A stretch of DNA of 64,000 bases from Baylisascaris procyonis (lineage: Eukaryota > Nematoda > Chromadorea > Rhabditida > Ascarididae): contig JAZARR010000170.1 in assembly GCA_037389465.1 (NCBI GenBank), forward strand, positions 1 to 64,000. The letters run 5' to 3'. Positions 46,824 to 58,491 of this stretch are shown here, piece by piece. Numbering within the stretch: the stretch's first letter is position 1; each line of letters starts with the position of its first letter. A program made the position numbers and the translations under genes. The notes beneath the pieces were generated by a model that searched no databases, was not told the origin of the DNA, and saw only the letters and a list, made by a program, of their open reading frames with translations.

Positions 46824-48611
46824 ATCGACTTTTACATTGCAACTGATTTCAAAGAGTTCCTTGTACCTGAGAAAAACTTACGCGATTTGCTTTCAGAGCA
46901 CTTCTTGCATATGCAACGAATTTAGTAGTAGTGATCTCATAGTAGCGAGATGCTGGCGGATGCTGTTTGGATGTGCGAGTAACGGAGACTTTATTTTGCT
47001 ATATGACGTATCCCTTAAATAAATTCATGCAAATTTTTTCGAAAGCTATATTTCCATACCCCGCACACTCCCTCTTAATTCCCCTTCCCCAAAGAACGGT
47101 ATCCACCCAAATCCTCCCATCATCCATTATTCGAACAAAAAACCCTCTTTTCGTACTTTCTAGGTAGGTAGAAAAAAACCTGTTTGATAAGAGGGAGTTG
47201 TCGGCGGATGCTTCCTCCATATGCGGGTAACGGAGATCACGGTGGAGGGTGCTGCCGCATCCCTTCCGCCACTTAGCAATCGATGATCCTCTCCAACCTA
47301 AAATCCATTTCGGTCGAATGATACTCACCACGCAGGCGTTCACTCCTTACAATGAAACAATTATTATTTATTATTTCGATACATTCAAAAAGTTCTACCG
47401 TGAGGTATAACTTTCGCATCATCAACTATGGTGTCAGCTACCTTTCTTGGCTCCTGAATTTTTCTCAGTTATAAAGAAATCTATTAAAAATTTTTCATCT
47501 GCATAAATATTGCAAACAGGTGACATCAATTGGCGACAGCAATCTTGACACATCATTTCAGTACAAAATGGAAGGAGGAAAGAAGACAAGAGTTAAGTTT
47601 CTTCTACAACGCACAACCGCTCTATACTCTTCATATAAAAAGAACAATTCTTTACTTCTATCAAATTCACTAACCGCCCATTTTAGTTCTAAACTGCAAA
47701 TCTTTTATAATTGTATGAAAATGGAAATCGCAATTAAAAATACCTGCAATTACAACAAGGCATAGTAATTTTAATAGTAATCACTTTTGAAATAAAAAGG
47801 CGGGGAGGAGAGGGGGAAAGTGAGGACTGCCTACCTAAGCATAAACATTCCGAAAAAAACCAACCCTCCCATCATAAGCAATAAATCTTAAAACGTAAAT
47901 TTTTGTATAAAAATTTCCATCTGTCACCCCAAACCTATGTAATGCGAGTTGTATCAAGAAAGTCCTCGGACATCTGTCTCAATAATAATTTCCGTTGCAC
48001 TCGCGCATCATTAGATAGTCAACATGAATTCAGTTATACCAACGACTTTGAACACAAATAAGAATATGGAAATTTCCGCAGTCTTCCATCCTGGAAGAAC
48101 CCACCTCAATCCTGTATGTGATTCTGCATAAACGCTTCTGGCTGAGCAACATTCTCACGAACTTTTATCGTGCCCCTATAAAGAGAGGGAGGGCTGGAGA
48201 GTGGGAGAGCGTAGGAGAGAGATTGAGACAAAAAAGTTTCATTAATAGTCGATATGAAAGTAATTTTTCAAGAGCCTCTTGCAAGCGGTGTCTAAAATAC
48301 AGCACACATGCACAAATAGTGATGCTACGCGAAATATTACAACAGTGAGTAAAACACTAACCGATATCTGAACAGCCTCTTTCTCAGGAAATTGTCGTCC
48401 TTTCAAAAGGAACGCGGGAGGAAATCGTTCCTCAGATTTTATGCTCACAATTCTTCAACTTGTACTTCAGCCTGAAAAACTCCAAATATGTAAGTGAGCA
48501 GCAAATGGAAACAAAAACGCAAGCGTCGTAACAGCAAACTAATACATGGAAAATAAAGTAAGGAATAGGTAACGTTATATAGCGGATTTGAGTTACGTTA
48601 CCTTTAAGAAG
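46824..48611. other. Right-arm interval between satellite and T-rich block, no clear gene
   Basis: Mirror of 9201-10977. Open frames at 46967-47167, 47520-47765 and 48118-48348 (plus) match the left arm residue for residue but begin with TTG or GTG. It contains the mirrored direct repeat (about 46950-46990 and 47199-47236) and the AGGTAACGT hairpin at about 48567-48603. Confidence 0.5.
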
Positions 48612-49249
48612 TGAATAAAATACGACGAATAAAACGAAATGAATAAGGCAAAATACAATAAAACAAATACAATAAAATAAAGGACTTCGACAAAATTAAA
48701 TAAATGAAAGAAAATTATAAACTAACTATGGTCATATAAATACAACCGATTATTTAAAACAAGTAAGATAAAGTAATTACATTTAATAAGTAAAACAAGG
48801 TAAATGAAAGAAGTTGAATAAAAATAAATAAAACAACTAGGTAAATAAATGCGACAAGTGGAAGAAAAAGTAAAACAAATAAAATGAAATAAACCACATA
48901 AATAAAGCAAAATAACTAACATAAAGTAAACAAAACAAATAAAACATGATGAATGAAACAAATAAACCTGATTAAATGAAATCAATAAATTAAACTAAAT
49001 CAAAATGAATAAATGAAATAAAATGAAATAAACTGAAATAAATGAAGGAAGGCAAGAAACTTAATTACACAGAGCAAATCATATTAATTATATAAAATGA
49101 ATACAGTAAAATTAATCAAATGAATCAATTAAAATCGATTAAATAAATGAAGTTAGATTGAATAAATAACGTAAAAACAAAATAATCCAAACAGAATAAA
49201 TGAAACATACAAAGTAAAACAGAATAAGTAAAAAAAACAGCAGGAAATA

Positions 49250-49412
49250 AGGCCAACGGCGTCGCTCGTAATAAGAATATTGTCGGCGGGTGCATGCAGC
49301 GCTGCGAGCGCTTTTGGAAATAAGCCAAGGACGTGCATATATTTCGAATTTCCCGCCAAATTGAACACGCGATGAGGCGCGTCTTGTGTTCAATTTGGCG
49401 GGAAATTCGAAA
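49250..49412 (-). repeat. GC-rich core, copy 5 (right arm)
   Basis: Includes the perfect foldback hairpin at 49342-49412. The sequence just outside the hairpin (ATAGTGGGAGCAAAATAAAT) differs from the left arm near 8386, where part of that segment is missing; it resembles the flank of copy 4. Confidence 0.92.
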
Positions 49413-50044
49413 CAAAAGAAATAGTGGGAGCAAAATAAATACAACAAATTATTTTTCGGGAGAAAAAATAAATACAACAAATCATTTGAAATGAATAAGA
49501 CAAAATAAAATAAAATAAAATAACTTTAGTTACATTCAATGAATGAAACAGGATAAATGAAAGAAATCAAGTAAAATAAATAAAACAAATGAAGTCGAAC
49601 AAATACGATAAGTAGAATAAAAAATAAAACAAACAAAATGAAATAAACGAAATAAATAAAATAAAATGACTAACGTAAAGTAAGTAAAACAAATAAAACA
49701 CGATGAACAAAATAAACAAAATGAAATAAATTAATTAATTTATTTGGTTAAATAAGTTAATTTAATGTTTAAATAAAATCAACAAATTAAACTAAATCAA
49801 AATTAATAAATGAAATGAAACAAATAAAGTAAAACAAAATAAACGAAGGAAGACAAAAACTTAATTAGAAAGAGAAAACCGTATTAATAATAATAAAATG
49901 AATAAAGTAAAATTAATAAAATAAAAATATCGATTGAATAAATTAAGTTGAATAAATGACGTAAAAATTAAAATAATCCGAATAAAATAAATGAAAGATA
50001 CAAAATAAAACAGAATATCTAAAAAAAAAAACAGTAAAAAACAA

Positions 50045-50206
50045 GCTCGACGATGCCGCTCATTATAAGAATAGTGTCGGTGGGTGCGTGCAGCGCTGCG
50101 AGCGCTTTTGGAAATGAGCCAAGCACGCGCATATATTTCGAATTTGCCGCCAAATTGATCGCGAGGCGAGACGCGTCCTGCGTTCAATTTGGCGGGAAAT
50201 TCGAAA
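50045..50206 (-). repeat. GC-rich core, copy 4 (right arm)
   Basis: Hairpin at 50136-50206 with the same single stem mismatch (TTTGCCGCC) as the left copy. Confidence 0.9.
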
Positions 50207-50786
50207 CAAAATAAATAGTGGGAGCAAAATAAATACAACAAATTATTTAAAATAAATAAGATAATATAAAATAAAATAAAGTACTTTTAATTACATTTAT
50301 TGAATAAAACACGATAAATAAGAGAAATTAAATAAAGTAAATAAACTAAATGACGTCGAATGAATGCGATAAGTAGAATAAAAAAATAAAACAAATAAAA
50401 CGAAATAAACGAAATAAATAAAATAAAATAACTAACATAAAGTGAATAAAACAAATAAAACACGATGAATAAAATGAACAAAATGAAATAAATTAATTAA
50501 TTAAATAAATCAATAAATTAAACTAAATCAAAATAAATAAATGCAATGAAATGAATAAAATAAAATAAAATAAAATAAATAAAGGAAGACAAAAAACTTA
50601 ATTTAACAGCGCGAATGATATTAATAATATAAAATGAATAGAGTAAAATAATTAAAATAAATTAATTGAGCTCGATTAAATAAATTAAGTTAAATTGAAT
50701 AAATGACTTAAAAAATAAAACAAATGAAATAAAATGAATGGGATATACAAAATAAAACAGAATAAGTAAAAAGCAGCAAAAAATAT

Positions 50787-50930
50787 AGTCGGTGGCTCCA
50801 CTTGCAATAAGAATATTGTTAGTGGATACATCACGCGCTGCGAGCGCTTTTGGAAATGTGCCAAGCACGCATCTATAATTCGAATTTTCCGTCAACTAGA
50901 AAACGGGACGCGTCGCGCACATCAAATAAA
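50787..50930 (-). repeat. GC-rich core, copy 3 (right arm)
   Basis: Mirror of 6893-7037, with the same diverged start and conserved GCGCTGCGAGCGCTTTTGG tract. Confidence 0.85.
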
Positions 50931-51724
50931 TGTGACAAGTAAGATCATATAATCAGAAAAAAATAAATCAAATAAATGAGGTAAATGAAATAAAACAAAT
51001 AAAATCAACTAAATAAAATAAATAAAACAAGCAAAGCGAATAAAATAAAGTGAATAAAACGAAATGAATAAGATAAAAGAAAATAAAAGATATAAGTTAA
51101 AATAAATGGAATAAAACAAACGTGATCTATAAAATTAAATAAATAAAGCAAAATTAATAAAATAGCTATAGTGAGATCAATACAATAAGTAATTTAAAAT
51201 GAACAAGACGAAATAAAATAAAGTAAACTTGGATAACGTTCAATAAACAGAATAAGATAAACAAGAGAAACTAAATAAACATAAATAAAATAAGCAGAGT
51301 AGAATAAATGATGTTAGCAAAATAAAAAATAAAGCAAATAAAATAAAAGAGAGAGAACAAAAAAATTAAAATAAATAAAATGAAGCAAATAAAAGAAATA
51401 AAGTAAAATAAATGAAATAAATAAAATGAAGTGAAAAACTGAATCAAATAAAAAAAATAAACTGGACGAAATCGAGCAAAATAAAAAAATGAAATAAAAT
51501 AGATAGGGTGAAATAAATAAAATAGAATAAACGAAGTTATCAAAAGAAAGCAAATAAAATAAAATGAAAGAAATAAATAAATTAAACTCAATTAAATGAA
51601 TTAGTTAATCAGAATAAATAAAGAAAAAATATAAAATAGATAAAATTAAATAAATGAGATATATAAAATCAAATCAATAAAACAGAATAAGTAACAAAAA
51701 ACAAACTAAAAATATAAAATGGGC

Positions 51725-51858
51725 GGATAATGTTGTACAAGATTATAGTTCATCGATACGTCAGGGGTTGTGAACGCTGTTGGAAATGAGCACGCACGCG
51801 CATGTATTTCGAATTTCCCGCCAAATTGAACCCGGGACACGTGGCATACGCGTGAAAC
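51725..51858 (-). repeat. GC-rich core, copy 2 (right arm)
   Basis: Mirror of 5962-6095, with the same CGCTGTTGGAAATG variant. Confidence 0.85.
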
Positions 51859-52734
51859 AATTATGATAAATCAAATAAAATAAATACAGCAAAATAAATA
51901 AAATAAAAAGTTAAGTTAAACAAAACAAATAAAATTAACGAAAGAAAATAAGTAATACGAATAAATTGAATAAAGTAAAATGAATAAAACGAAATAAATA
52001 ATATAAAACAAAATAAAAAAATGAGATAAAATAAATAGAATAAAATAAACGAGCTGTATAAAATGAAACAAAAAAAGAAAGTCAATAAAATAAGTATAAC
52101 GAAGTCAATGCAATAAATAATTTAAAATAAATAACATAAAATACATACAGTAAAATGAGATATATTAATTCAAATTTAACTAAACAAAACCCGATAAATA
52201 AGAGAAACGAAATGAAAGTAAATACAATAAATGAAGTAAAATAAATGAGATAATTAAAATAAAAAGACGAAACAAATAAGATAAAGAAAACAAAATAAAT
52301 GACGCAAAATAAATAAAATAAGGTAAATGAAACAAAGAAACAAAGAAAACAAGATGAACAAAATAAATGAAATAAAGTATATAAAATGAGAAAAAAAAAT
52401 TGATTTAATTAAGCAAATAAATTAAACTAAATGAAAACAAATAAATAAACAAATGAAATAAAATAAATAAAACAAATTAAATGAAATCAGATAAAAGAAC
52501 TGAATAAAACAGAACGTATAAAATTAATAAAATAAAAGAAATAAAGTAAAATAAATAAAATTAATTGATTAAACTCGATTAAATAAACCAAATGAAATAG
52601 AATAAATAAAGTAAAAACATGAAACAAATGAAATGAAATAGAATAAATAAAGTAAAAAAATAAAATGAATAAATAAATGAGGCAAACAAAATAAAATAAA
52701 TAAAACAGAAGAAGTAAAAAACAGTAAAAGAAAT

Positions 52735-52880
52735 AAGATTATTGTAATAAGATTATCCATTGTAATAAGATTATTGTTAGTGGATAAGTGAAGCACTGTA
52801 AACGCTTTTGGAAATGTGCCAACCACGCATGTATATTTCGGATTTCCCGCCAGCTTGAATACGGGACGCGGCACACGCAT
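52735..52880 (-). repeat. GC-rich core, copy 1 (right arm)
   Basis: Mirror of 4945-5070 plus its adjoining AATCTTATTACAAT direct repeats (minus-strand sense). Confidence 0.85.
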
Positions 52881-53677
52881 CAAATAAATGCGATAATTAA
52901 AATCAAATAATCAGAACCAAATAAAACAAATAAGGTAAATGAAATAAAAGAAATAAAATCAACTACATAAAATAAACAAAACAAGTAAAGTGAATAAAAT
53001 AAACTGATTAAAACGAAATAAATAACATAAAACAAAATAAAATAAATAACATAAAACAAATACAATAAAACAAATGAGGTCTATAAAATAAAACAAATGA
53101 ACGAAAACTAATAAAATAACTATAAAAAAATAAATAAAACAAATTATTTAAAATAAATAAGATAAAATAAGATAAAGTAAAGTAAGTGAAAAAACAAGAT
53201 CAATAAGAGAAATTAAATAAAAAACAAATTAAATAAATAAAGTGAAATAAACAGCACAAGTAAAATAAAAAAATAAGACAAATAAAATAAAATGAAATAA
53301 AATAAATAAAGTAAAATAAAAAAATAAAGTAAGTAAAACAAACAAAATAAGATAAAAAAAACAAAATAAAATAAATAGAATAAAATACGTAAACTGAATT
53401 AAAGAAAATCAAGAAAATAGACGAAATCAAACTAAATAAATAAAAAATGAAATAAAATAAATAGGGTTGAATAAATAAAACGAGATTTAAAAAAATTAAG
53501 TTAAATATAATAAACGAAGTTAATAAAATAAAACAGACAAAGTAAAATAAATAGAATAAATTAATTAAACTCAATTAAACAAATTAAGTTGAATAGAATA
53601 AATAGAGTAAGTAAAATTTTGTAAATAAAATAAAACAAATGAGACATATAAAATAAAATTAATAAAATAGAATAAAC

Positions 53678-53838
53678 AATATATGCTTTGCAATAATATG
53701 CAAAAATACGTAAAAATATGCAATAATACAGAATAGTATACAAATCATATACAATGATGTACAACATTATACAATAATAAGCGATAATATACAATAATGT
53801 GCAGTAATATCCCATAATAGAGAACAATATACGATATG
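53678..53838. repeat. TATTG/TATA-type minisatellite, right arm
   Basis: Mirror of 3991-4147; four bases longer, including a TT difference in a homopolymer. Confidence 0.7.
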
Positions 53839-55691
53839 ACGCAAGCGAATGTTTGAATGCGAAATCTGGAAACGTGACAAGATGAAGAGCAATTCAATGA
53901 AATCTTGAAACGAGAAACTTGGCTTTTGCAATTTTAGTGCTTTGAAGCGAAGAATTCGATAAAAGGAAGTTCGTATGTGTCATAGTGATCGAATGATGTC
54001 CCCTCGTCTTGGCAATAGGAAGATGCTTCATTGAATCAGAAAGTGGATGGCTTAAGAAAGTTGCGCTGCTAGCATCTTTATCTCGCACGCACTTTAAACG
54101 CTCCTCTCGTAATCATGCTTAAGGCGAACGCTTGATGACACGTGGCTTTCTACACAAGTCCAAAGGAAATCTCTATGCTCCACTTAGTAGCTGCTTTCCA
54201 GATTCGAAGTGGTCAACTAACATCACTCCCTCTTTTTGTTCATTTTCCTCTTTCCTACATCTTAAAATTCGGTATTTTGCACCGTTATAATATAATGCGC
54301 ACAAACTGTTACTCTATCCCATAATGAAATGGATTTTTTTTAATTGTATAGACGTTTTTTGCCTCAACATTAAATTTTATGGGGTATTAAAATAACGAGT
54401 ATGCACTGATGACAGTTGGAGCCGTACTGTACTATTAGAACACTTTTGTAACTTTGTTTTTTAAGCCACTTGCGGCGATGCTGTCTATACGTTTATATTG
54501 TTATGTTTGCTTGCATGTGCGTGTGTTTGTATCTACGTGTCTCCTGTCCGAGGTTGTGTGTGTGTGTGCGTATATGAGAGTTCTTCGGGGTGCATTTTGG
54601 GTACTCACAGTGCACCGAAAAAAGGTTTTGAAAAGTCTCAATGTCATATGGAGTCCCGTTCCACGTTGGCTCAGGTAACGTATGTAGATTTTTGGCCAAA
54701 TATACTGACATTGAGGGTTCCTTCAACTCGACAGAAACTGGTGTATTGGGGTGGAGGATTGTATAGAAATTGTTTTGTTCCCGGCATTAAACTTTGCGGT
54801 GTCAAATAGAGGAGCTTGACTATGCAATACTGCAAAGCGAAGTGTTTTATGATTTCGTTCTAGGAAAAAATTTTAGAAAGTTATTAACTCTGTCAATGGT
54901 TGTGCCGGTGTCAAGGCACATTTCGGTGCTGCTGTACATGTTTATGTAAGTTTTCCTGTCTCTCCAGCAGTTCCAGCTCTGAAGCTATAGAGGTCCAGTT
55001 TTAGGATCTGATTGTTACAACCTGTGCTTTAATTGGTACTCGCACCAACTTAAAAGTTGATCCGCCAGTTCGAGTTTAAATGAACCAAAACTCTGCTACC
55101 CATGTGCTGCAAATGTAAGCTGCTAAACTGCATCTGTAAACATGTCTGCAAGAAGCCGGTTCGGCTCAAATGCGAATGCATACCGCCCATATTTTATTGT
55201 CTATGGGCGACTGATGCAATCAACTGATTGGATGAGCCGCACTGTGAAAATGCATAACGCGTAAAATTCTCTGGCACATTTTTCCGCCTGTATTATTATA
55301 TTGTTATATGTCACTGCAAATCGGATAGGTGGAAAGTAGTGTCCCAAAGAAAATGTAGTGTGAAAGACATTCCAGTTTATTATGCTGTGCTGTATTGCAG
55401 CTTTCTATTATTGATGTCAGTTCAAGGAAAGCTCAGTCACGTGGCAAATATCATGCATGTATCGCATAGATATGGACTCTTACATTTGCTTCTTCTTTAC
55501 TCTGGTAAATATTTAAATAATCGTAACAGACATGTGAAAATTTATTGTCGAATTCCACCAATCACAGTCGCGCTCTGCGCAATGCTTTTTGGCTGTTCAT
55601 TTTAATGGCGCGCGAACTGAAATTCAATCCGTCCTATATGTTACTTTTAGCTGTTTTGCACCTAGGGCATGATGAGTTTTACATATACATG
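53839..55691. other. Right-arm interval without a supported gene
   Basis: Mirror of 2151-3990. It includes a GT repeat near 54555-54570, three bases different from the left arm, and the CGCCCATA hairpin near 55184-55209. The short frames (54142-54324 plus, 53894-54088 minus) have non-ATG starts. Confidence 0.5.
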
Positions 55692-55693
55692 GT

Positions 55694-55741
<48 letters not shown>

Positions 55742-55742
55742 G

Positions 55743-55801
<59 letters not shown>
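55692..55801. repeat. (TA)n microsatellite, right arm
   Basis: Mirror of 2041-2150, two TA runs with the same internal spacer. Confidence 0.95.
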
Positions 55802-55802
<1 letters not shown>

Positions 55803-56328
55803 AGTTGCTTTGTTTCGCAAATCTTTCCATTTAAAGCATTTCTTGGAAGCGAAAGAAAATTCGTAACCTAAGAAGGGAAATAAATTTCACAACGATGTTT
55901 TTCATAATTTATTGTCACTGTTAAGCGACAAACGCGAGTGGTGGGAAAACCGTCGGCTTATATGAACGATAACCAACGGGCAACCTTGAGGTTATCCCAT
56001 CGTGTGCCACGCAGACCTCCCACCTCCACTGAATTTGATTGCATTGCGCTTCATTTGATGCTGTCTAAATTTGCTCATCTTGTCTTATGAGAGAAGTTGT
56101 CTTGTGCACTTTGAATAGGTTAATGACCATCTTTTCACCAATATCTTCTTTCATAATGTGAATGCGGCAAGAGGACTCCACCAGTCCATTTCATTTTCCA
56201 TCTCATGCCATTTTCCGCCGTTCTCCGCTCACTTCCGCCCATCCACACGATGTTTGGCCCGATGGCAGCTGCAACTAGTGGAAAAGGATTAGTAAAGACG
56301 GGAGCTGCTACAGTTTTCTGTTCATAAT

Positions 56329-56819
56329 TTACAAGGCAATTTTCCACCTACGAGCTTTTTTTGCCGTTTCTTCGTCATTCGAAAAGAATAACTGGAAACG
56401 CGGAAAAAGCAGTTTTTCCCTGTTCGTGAATGTCAACGCGAAAGCCGCTTCTCTCAAATAGTACTCTTCCTTTAGCGAAAATTTAATATTTGAGTTTTCA
56501 GGGGGTCGTCTGCAACCTTGCTGCTCCAGTTTTCGGTGTTTCATCAACCGCCGTACTTGCTTGATCCACTTCAAGTCTTCCAAGCATTCCAATACACTCA
56601 ATTTGAAAAAAAAGTCGGTTTCAGTATTCGACTGTCGATTGATTTTGACTAAAGTTCAAAGGTGTTCAAAAGTGTTACAGCCAAAAGATAACAAAACTCG
56701 TTGAACAGGGTCGCCCACTTCTCTGCTATTGCGTTCTTCCGGTCAATGGTATCAACAACTTCAATCTTTACCATGAAGCCATAGTCTTGTTTTTTCTTTA
56801 ACCAGTCTGCGCATTTTAT
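56329..56819 (-). pseudogene. Possible gene relic, longer copy of the left-arm relic; family not recognised
   Basis: On the minus strand one open stretch runs from 56819 to a TAG at 56649 (56 residues, containing EKWATLFNEF). A second, in another frame, runs from about 56648 through LKWIKQVRRLMKHRKLEQQG to a stop at 56329 (about 105 residues, ending ETAKKARRWKIAL). The stretches nearly abut, as if one frameshift separated a protein of roughly 170 residues; a short intron is the other reading. I see no start codon, domain or signal peptide. Base composition is more coding-like than that of the neighbours. The left copy carries further indels, so at most this right copy could be functional. Confidence 0.28.
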
Positions 56820-57855
56820 TCAGCACGCCGCGCATATCCATCTAGCTATTTCATCACTTTGTATTGCTTACAAAAAACTACTTGCTCTCACAAGTTAAAT
56901 ACCGAGTCAACTCGTAAGGACGTTGCATATACCTTATTGGATCCAATATTACCACCGTATGTTTGAGATATTTATTTGAGATGTTTTTGAGATATTTGAG
57001 ATATTTTCTTTTTTACGAGATATTTAATTACGGTAATATAATGTGTATCATATGTATGAAAAGTGGTTAGGTAATGATCGTAAATTAAGCACACTTAAGA
57101 ACGGGTGCACATAATATCTCAGTTTACATTCTATCGCTTCGTTCAGATGCGCTCTCTTCAGACTCTTCCTTACCCTAACTCTCCGTGGCTGATTTTTGAA
57201 AATCGCAAAAGCCACAACTTACGTTTAATTTGACAGGTTGCAAACATTATAGGCCCTAATACTTAACGGTATTGTGCATCTTTCCGGATGCAGCGTTTAG
57301 ACTTGTTAGGAGTGACTATATGTTTGATGAAGTGATTTAAAAAGCGCCAAATGCAAATACCTCATTATATATTCATGAGTTTTCCATGCAGCCTCCTCAC
57401 AACTTTTTCAGGGACTTTTTTCGCGAGTTACATTTTCAATTGACGACATTACTTTATTTAAGATTTGGCATCAAATTATCTATTCACGAAATTTAAAATC
57501 AGAACATTCGAAATTTCTTTTCAATTCTGCCGCAATTCCACTACCATCGAATAATGCCATTTAAAAGCATAAAGGAGAAACATATTCACCTCTTCTTTTA
57601 TGTGACATAGATTGTGTTAGTCCACAGGTTTAGCTATATTTTAAATCAGTTAATGAATTGTTTTGCTTCGTTATGTTGCAGTTTCTAGCAGTCATATTTT
57701 TGTGTTGAGCTTGATCGCTTTTGAGTATGGAATGCGTTTTGCTTATAGACCCTCTGTTACATTCCTTTGATTGCAATTCATCCTAAAAAGCGAGTACTTC
57801 GAATGTTAAAAATTGATTAACTTAGCAATGATCTTCTAGGAATTCTGAGCGTAAT
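56820..57855. other. Right-arm distal DNA, no clear feature
   Basis: Mirror of 1-1033. It ends where homology to the left arm stops because the window begins. No gene or array seen. Confidence 0.5.
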
Positions 57856-58333
57856 TTAGAAGTGAATACGATTGTCCGTATAGCGCACTTCAATATGCGA
57901 AGAAATCGAATACTGCATTATGCAGAGGAAAAAGAGTAGTCAAGGGAATTGAGGGAACAATACAGCATCGCTTCAGAAGAACACATGACAATTGCATAAG
58001 GCAAAAATCTGACGTTATTCCATAGGGTTCATCGTGCCAAGCTTGAAAGATAAAAACGATGAGAGAAGAAAATAGTATTGAATTTCCTTGTCATTTACAA
58101 CATATGTTCTCAACTAAGGCGTCATATCACCCCAGCTGTCATGCATTCAAACAATGGATGCTCCTATAAGGAGGATAACAGATATGCTTCTAGTTGGCTG
58201 GCCAGCCTACAGAAGATGCAAACTTCCTTTTCACTCTATGAATGATCTTCTGATTAGCGCGCTGAGATAATCGTAGGAATTACTAGACAGAAGACAGAGA
58301 ATGAGGTCATAGCAATTTGTAGTCATAGCAAAG
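57856..58333. other. Start of single-copy flank, nothing recognised
   Basis: First sequence without a mirror copy in the window. AT-rich, with stops in all frames. A short direct repeat GTCATAGCAA occurs twice just before the microsatellite (about 58306 and 58322). Confidence 0.5.

Positions 58334-58491
<158 letters not shown>

Larger units (their letters stand above)
48612..53677 (-). repeat. A-rich (T-rich on minus) low-complexity block with five cores, right arm
   Basis: Mirror of 4148-9200. Over this 5 kb the length difference between the arms changes by only a few bases, so the low-complexity DNA is well matched. The T-rich strand again is the one ending in TTAGGC. Confidence 0.9.
1..57855. 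repeat. Giant imperfect palindrome: subtelomere-telomere-telomere-subtelomere
   Basis: The first bases of the window are the reverse complement of 57838-57855, and the match continues inward through every landmark: gene relic, TA microsatellite, T-rich block, GC-rich cores, telomere-associated satellite and telomere array. The arms are about 13.45 kb (left) and 13.53 kb (right), separated by 30.9 kb of telomere repeat. TTAGGC normally reads 5' to 3' toward the chromosome end. It points right in the left half and, on the minus strand, left in the right half, so two chromosome ends face each other. Both arms are one locus: they share private variants, such as a mismatch in the hairpin at 7611-7681 and 50136-50206. 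They differ by small indels. Whether this is a real fusion or an assembly join is open; I favour a join. Confidence 0.97.
44328..57855 (-). repeat. Right arm of the palindrome (subtelomere, telomere to the left)
   Basis: This is the reverse-complement copy of the left arm. It is continuous with single-copy DNA from 57856 on, so it is probably the anchored, true chromosome end. Frames that are broken in the left arm stay open longer here, for example in the relic at 56329-56819. That fits a better consensus sequence in this copy. Confidence 0.95.
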
